Positions 7,080-10,389 of a DNA stretch of 10,389 nucleotides are shown here, one piece after another (position 1 is the stretch's first letter; the number at the start of each line of letters is the position of its first letter). The notes under the pieces are model-generated. The model searched no databases and was not told the DNA's origin. It saw nothing but the letters and a program-made list of their open reading frames with translations. The position numbers and the translations under genes were made by a program. Origin of the DNA: an uncultured Treponema sp. (GTDB lineage Bacteria; Spirochaetota; Spirochaetia; Treponematales; Treponemataceae); assembly GCA_937923945.1 (NCBI GenBank), contig CALDWC010000036.1:1-10389 (forward strand). The letters are read 5' to 3'.

Positions 7080-7109
7080 ATTCTAATAATCCCGCATGCG
7101 GATTTTTTT
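7065..7109 (+). promoter_or_regulatory. GC-rich inverted repeat enclosing TATAAT, followed by T7
   Basis: CGCATGC (7065–7071) and GCATGCG (7094–7100) are perfect inverted copies, separated by 22 nt that include TATAAT. Seven Ts follow at 7103–7109. If transcription starts upstream, from TAGAAT, the RNA could form a 7-bp stem followed by a U run, which would be an attenuator-like leader. If TATAAT is the promoter, the two arms flank it like operator half-sites. The right arm also lies within the perfect 10-bp palindrome CCGCATGCGG (7092–7101). Confidence 0.4.
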
Positions 7110-7126
7110 GAAATCGGAAAACCTAT

Positions 7127-7732
7127 ATGAAAAAAATTTTTATATCAGCGGACACAGTGCGGAACAATGCATTTTGCCTTGCGAAAAAATTAATTGATGA
7201 AAATTTTATACCGGATGTGATGTTCGTTTCGATGCGCGGTGGCGCCGAATTCGGGAATGCAATGAACGAATTTTTTAAGTTTGTACTCGGCGGAAACTAT
7301 GCAACGCTTTTTGCAACGGTGGTGATGCACTCCTATACCGGTGTTCGGCAAAAAAACGAGGTGATTTTTGACGGCTGGACCTATCCGCCGGAAAAAATAA
7401 AACGTACGCAAAAAGTACTCGTGGTTGATGATATTTGTGATTCGGGAACAAGCTTACAAAAAATTGCCGAAACATTTACGGCGCTCGGTTTTGAAAAAAA
7501 TGCGGTGCGTTTTGCCGTTCATGATTATAAACATTTTTTATATGATAACGCGCCAACGATACATTTTGTGCCGGATTATTTTTGTATTGAGCATTGTATA
7601 AAAAGCGAATCGGATAATGTTTGGATTCATTATTTGAGTCATGAGCTGATCGGTCTTTCGCAAACCGAATTTACAGAATACTATATAAAAGAATATCCGG
7701 AATTGGAAAAAGTTTTTAAAGGAATTTTTTAA
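7127..7732 (+). CDS. Purine-type phosphoribosyltransferase
   Basis: The 201-aa protein contains the PRPP-binding loop of type I phosphoribosyltransferases, VLVVDDICDSGTS at residues 97–109, with the paired acidic residues Asp101–Asp102 and the Gly-Thr-Ser phosphate loop. An earlier SMRGGAEFGNAM segment matches the PPi-binding loop. Such enzymes join a base to PRPP to form a nucleotide, chiefly purine salvage for this size class (hypoxanthine, guanine or xanthine). It is cytoplasmic, with no signal peptide. The region around VPDYFCIEH, followed by VWIHYLSHE, is in the place where Gpt/COG2236-like proteins have their hood and C-terminal base-contacting residues, but base specificity cannot be read. 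The ATG at 7127 is the only start, as the frame is closed by a TGA at 7109; the ribosome binding site is poor (CGGA, 7115–7118). The stop overlaps the next gene's ribosome binding site. Confidence 0.88.
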   Translation: MKKIFISADTVRNNAFCLAKKLIDENFIPDVMFVSMRGGAEFGNAMNEFFKFVLGGNYATLFATVVMHSYTGVRQKNEVIFDGWTYPPEKIKRTQKVLVVDDICDSGTSLQKIAETFTALGFEKNAVRFAVHDYKHFLYDNAPTIHFVPDYFCIEHCIKSESDNVWIHYLSHELIGLSQTEFTEYYIKEYPELEKVFKGIF

Positions 7733-7736
7733 GGAG
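7731..7736 (+). promoter_or_regulatory. Ribosome binding site deciding the start of the exported-protein gene
   Basis: AAGGAG overlaps the TAA of the phosphoribosyltransferase gene. Two GTG codons follow in the same frame, at 7740 and 7743. Spacing is 3 nt to the first and 6 nt to the second, so 7743 is preferred. It also gives a classic MKR signal-peptide start. The arrangement indicates co-transcription with the preceding gene. Confidence 0.7.
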
Positions 7737-7742
7737 CGCGTG

Positions 7743-8720
7743 GTGAAAAGAGTTTTCTTTTTTGTGGTTTGTTTTTGCTGCTGTTTTGTTATTGCGGAAA
7801 CGGATGCGGTTGCCGCACCGAGCGATACGGCATTGTTTAATGTACAGCAAACACTTTCACCGGAACTGCCGCTTGAGTTTACCTATCGCAATGACGGTGT
7901 TGAAATCCAGTGTACAAAAGAAATTAAAAATGCGGTGTTGTATTTTCGCCAGTATCATGAAGCGTCCGATGCAAACGCGTTCGGAACCTTACCTGCCGGG
8001 AAAAGTATTTACGGTGCGTACGGTTCAACGTTTTGTTTTTGGGTTGAATATAACGACGGTATTAAGTCGCGTGCGGAAATTTTTTCTGCACAAAAAAAGG
8101 ATGCGCTCGAAAGTACAACCGGTAAACAAAAATTAATACAAGTTTTTTCACCGCAAAATGGCACGTGGAAAACACCGCAGATTCTTTCCGTCAGTGCCGC
8201 ACCGAATACCACGGTCTACTATTCACTTGACGGAAGCGAGCCGCAAGAATTCGGGCAAATTTATTTTAAGCCTTTTATGATTGAAAAAAAAGGAACGGTT
8301 ACTTTGAAAATAAAAGCGGTTGCGGCAAACGGAACAACGGAAGAAACGGAAATCACTTACCGCGTTGATAAAAAAGGAAAAGAACATCCTGCAGCGATTG
8401 ATTTTTTAACGGCACTGCCCGAGCGGGAGACTGCGCTGCAGGAAAAAAAAGTTCCCTACACGGTGTTGGCGTGGAACTATCTTGAGTTTTTGCTACAATC
8501 TCCGGTGTACTATGAAATCAGTAAACAAAACAAAGTTCCCGACCGTTTTGAAACGGTGCATAAACAATATAGGGGACCGATTTTTTTGGATCGGAGCGAA
8601 GACCTTTTTATTTTTTGGTCATGTGAAAGTTTTGCAGCAGGTGCAGTCCAACAAATATTTTTGCCGGCGAAACCGACGTTTTCCGTTTCACAAAAAAAAA
8701 TTACCACAAAACCGGTGTAA
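7743..8720 (+). CDS. Exported chitobiase-C-terminal-domain protein, 5' part before in-frame stop
   Basis: Residues 1–3 (MKR) and a hydrophobic core (4–18) rich in Phe and Cys form a signal peptide, with a likely cut in the DAVAAPS stretch around residue 24. The protein should therefore enter the periplasm or the outer surface. No convincing lipobox is seen. After an N-terminal beta-rich part (about 35–115), residues 134–207 look like a chitobiase/beta-hexosaminidase C-terminal domain: a FSPQNGTW opening, then TTVYYSLDGSEP, then TLKIKAVAANG, then ITYRV. These domains are non-catalytic beta-sandwiches. A further beta-rich module follows (about 240–310). A TAA at codon 326 ends the frame soon after AKPTFSVSQKKITTKPV, in mid-domain. 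The same frame continues immediately with related sequence, so this is best seen as the front part of a broken 744-codon gene. Function is unknown; no enzyme active site is visible. Confidence 0.75.
   Translation: MKRVFFFVVCFCCCFVIAETDAVAAPSDTALFNVQQTLSPELPLEFTYRNDGVEIQCTKEIKNAVLYFRQYHEASDANAFGTLPAGKSIYGAYGSTFCFWVEYNDGIKSRAEIFSAQKKDALESTTGKQKLIQVFSPQNGTWKTPQILSVSAAPNTTVYYSLDGSEPQEFGQIYFKPFMIEKKGTVTLKIKAVAANGTTEETEITYRVDKKGKEHPAAIDFLTALPERETALQEKKVPYTVLAWNYLEFLLQSPVYYEISKQNKVPDRFETVHKQYRGPIFLDRSEDLFIFWSCESFAAGAVQQIFLPAKPTFSVSQKKITTKPV
8692..8720 (+). other. A9 run and in-frame TAA interrupting the exported-protein gene
   Basis: Nine As (8692–8700) lie 17 nt before the TAA at 8718–8720. Upstream and downstream coding parts share one frame, so a single nonsense change explains the break. 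Local readings in the other frames (NYHKTGVTYIFG, or FRLNGIRIIF) also look protein-like, so a pair of compensating indels in the A and T runs cannot be excluded. Confidence 0.6.
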
Positions 8721-9977
8721 CTTACATTTTCGGTTAAACGGTATTCGTATTATTTTTCTGTCGGCGATTTGTTTATCCCCGCCGAACCGGACGGATTTTC
8801 ACATCGGCTCGAAACTGGTGAAAAACTTTTTGACATCAATGAGGGTGAAGAATTTCATTATAACATACGTGTAAAAGCATTTTACGAGGGCGTTGCTCAA
8901 GGCGAATTTTTTACCGACTTTACGATTGATAAAAAAAAGCCGCCAAAACTGGAACCGATTTTTACAAACACAGATGCAGTCAATTCCGCTGTGCGTATGC
9001 AGTTGCCGTCTGTGCCGCCCGAAGCGGATTACGAGCCGGTAGTAAAGATTTCTCCCGAAGTGAAAAAACAAAAAGACGGCAGCTATATTTTGGACGGTGA
9101 AAATGAAAATACCACGATGTATCGAATCCTCGCATATTACGAAGACCGCGCAGGAAATCGCGGAGAAGTTTTTCAAAAAGAAATTACGGTCAGTCCGTTT
9201 TCATTGTATGTTGACAGCGAGCGAGGACAGCCAATCGGAAACGGTTCATCTTCGAAACCATTTGCACAAATACAACAGGCATTTGATTTTATAAAGCGTA
9301 AAAAAGATTCGGCATTTGCAAAAAAGATTTGGACAATTTATGTAAACGGAAATTTTACCATTGAAGAGCCTATTTTTATCAGCGATAAAATTGAACTGAA
9401 AGGAAAAAATGCGATATTCAATTTTAAAACCAATGCCGGATTCGTGTTGGACAATGCAAAGGTGAGTTTGTCAAATATTACGTTTAAGCGTAACGAGCAT
9501 GAAGATGAGCCGCGAACCGTTCCCGTCATTTACGCTTCAAACAGTATTTTAAATATGTGTGATTCAGACTTTGAGATAAAAAACGGCGGAACGGTGATCA
9601 GCTTGCTGTATACGACGGCACTTTTTGAAAACAGCACGATGACGTGTTCGCAAAAAAAATACAGCGAATGCTTTTTACTTAAAAATGCGGAAGCGGTTAT
9701 TCGGAATGTGCAGATCGCGCTCGAGTGCAATTCGGCAGTTGCACTGAATTGTATTGATTCGCTTTGCGATTTGACCAACTGCACGATCACGATAACGAGT
9801 GCAATCGCGTGCCGTGCGTTGGAATGTGTCCGTACTAATATTGCATTACGGAACTTTACCGCCGTGCGGTTACCTGACGAATATAACACGGATGCTTGCA
9901 TTTTCAGTGACAGCAATTCCGAGATTACCAAAGACAAGGTGACTATCAGCGGCTTTAAATATGAATATAAAAAGTAA
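8721..9977 (+). pseudogene. 3' part of the interrupted exported protein, with C-terminal beta-helix
   Basis: These 418 codons continue the frame of the preceding gene after its TAA. There is no signal peptide, no ribosome binding site and no good start codon; the first usable one, TTG at 8769, lacks a Shine-Dalgarno sequence and cuts into a domain. Codons 8721 to about 9200 encode beta-sandwich-like sequence (YSYYFSVGD, FHYNIRVKAFYEG, TIDKKKPP, YRILAYYEDRAGNRG), resembling the modules of the first half. From 9201 to 9974 the sequence begins SLYVDSERGQPIGNGSSSKP and then FAQIQQAF, the opening of DUF1565-type right-handed parallel beta-helices, followed by short repeated strands (VSLSNITF, AVIRNVQI, CDLTNCTI). 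Such helices often bind or cleave polysaccharide, but no catalytic residues are recognisable here. If the stop is real this part is untranslated unless read through. Its last 17 nt overlap rnhB. Confidence 0.7.
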
Positions 9978-10389
9978 CCTCATTTGCGGAATCGATGAAG
10001 CAGGTCGCGGACCGCTTGCGGGACCTGTTTTTGCCGGCGCGGTTATCATCCCTGCAGACTTTGATGTGAGCGGACTCGCCGATTCGAAAAAACTTTCAGA
10101 GCGGAAAAGAGAAACGCTTGCAAAAAAGATTTTTTCCGAATGTCTCTTTGGAGTCGGCGTTGCCACGGTAAAAGAAATTGACGAGCAAAATATTTTACAG
10201 GCAGCGATGCTCGCAATGGAGCGAGCGTATTATTCGGTTGCGAAAAAATTGACCGGACTAGCAGGATGCGATAATAGCATACACTGCATTGTTGACGGAA
10301 ACAAAAAGCCGAATATTCCGAACTGCGAAGCACTCGTGAAAGCGGATGCAAAAGTGCCTGAAGTGATGGCAGCTTCAATTATTGCAAAA
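9961..10389 (+). CDS. rnhB: Ribonuclease HII, N-terminal 143 codons (partial)
   Basis: RNase HII is a cytoplasmic enzyme that nicks the RNA strand of RNA–DNA hybrids and starts removal of single ribonucleotides misplaced in DNA. The visible part has CGIDEAGRGPLAGPVFAGAV near the start with the metal-binding pair Asp12 and Glu13, LADSKKLSERKRE, Asp112 in IVDGNKKP, and Asp129 in KADAKVPEVMAASIIAK. All four catalytic acidic residues (D-E-D-D) are thus in place. The C-terminal portion lies beyond the window. The ATG at 9961 puts the GIDEAGRG motif at the usual distance from the N-terminus. It overlaps the end of the preceding gene by 17 nt in a different frame and has no clear Shine-Dalgarno sequence, so initiation may depend on ribosomes arriving from upstream. 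Confidence 0.96.
   Translation, partial: MNIKSNLICGIDEAGRGPLAGPVFAGAVIIPADFDVSGLADSKKLSERKRETLAKKIFSECLFGVGVATVKEIDEQNILQAAMLAMERAYYSVAKKLTGLAGCDNSIHCIVDGNKKPNIPNCEALVKADAKVPEVMAASIIAK

Noticed and set aside
6921..7126. Small RNA or riboswitch in the noncoding stretch after atpK
   Set aside because: Apart from the terminator, candidate promoter and two dyads, I could not recognise any known riboswitch or RNA fold.
7740..7742. GTG at 7740 as the start of the exported protein
   Set aside because: Only 3 nt from AAGGAG; the adjacent GTG at 7743 has 6-nt spacing and begins a standard MKR signal peptide.
8482..8874. 130-aa frame in the +1 register across the stop region, as a possible frameshift bridge
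   Set aside because: Both large coding parts are already in the same frame, so this register would need two compensating shifts; its upstream half is out of frame with clear domain sequence.
8769..9977. Independent gene starting at TTG 8769
   Set aside because: No Shine-Dalgarno sequence, no signal peptide although the sequence resembles an exported protein, and coding-like sequence extends upstream to the TAA.
1..10389. Mobile element, CRISPR, toxin–antitoxin or defence system
   Set aside because: No transposase or integrase, no spaced direct repeats, no paired small genes; nearly all bases are covered by housekeeping genes or one exported-protein gene.

Overview
The window reads as chromosomal backbone of a host-associated spirochaete, most likely a Treponema. 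The evidence is a V-type (archaeal-style) ATPase operon in the order E – DUF2764 – A – B – D – I – K, the layout known from Treponema and Borrelia and, in similar form, Chlamydia. Base composition is moderately AT-rich with many A and T runs. This assignment rests on recognised gene order and protein motifs; no database search was possible. Every gene lies on the + strand.

Region 1 (1–6980) is the V-ATPase operon. The window opens inside atpE (peripheral stalk). A DUF2764 gene follows, at the place where archaeal operons carry atpC and atpF. Then come atpA (catalytic), atpB (nucleotide-binding, non-catalytic), atpD (central shaft), atpI (membrane stator) and atpK (rotor ring). Spacings are 3, 1, 3, 94, -4 and 43 nt, so the operon is tightly coupled except before atpD and atpK. 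A strong bidirectional terminator at 6944–6980 closes it. AtpK carries the full set of residues known to bind Na+ in the Enterococcus hirae rotor ring, so a sodium-coupled enzyme is the best reading. No recognisable F, C or H subunit lies in the window.

Region 2 (6981–7732) has a noncoding leader with two candidate -10 boxes and two dyads, followed by a stand-alone purine-type phosphoribosyltransferase gene with an intact PRPP-binding loop. This gene appears to head a new transcription unit.

Region 3 (7743–9977) holds one long reading frame for an exported protein. It has a signal peptide, a chitobiase/hexosaminidase C-terminal-type beta-sandwich and a C-terminal parallel beta-helix. An in-frame TAA at 8718–8720 interrupts it. 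Both halves are in the same frame and the second half has no start site or signal peptide of its own, so this looks like one gene broken by a stop codon, or by a sequencing error.

Region 4 (9961–10389) is the first 143 codons of rnhB (ribonuclease HII). Its start overlaps the end of the exported-protein gene by 17 nt, and it runs off the window.

I saw no mobile element, CRISPR array, tRNA, rRNA or defence system. The points worth checking are the DUF2764 subunit, the ion specificity of AtpK, the structured gap before atpD, the leader of the phosphoribosyltransferase gene and the interrupted exported protein.
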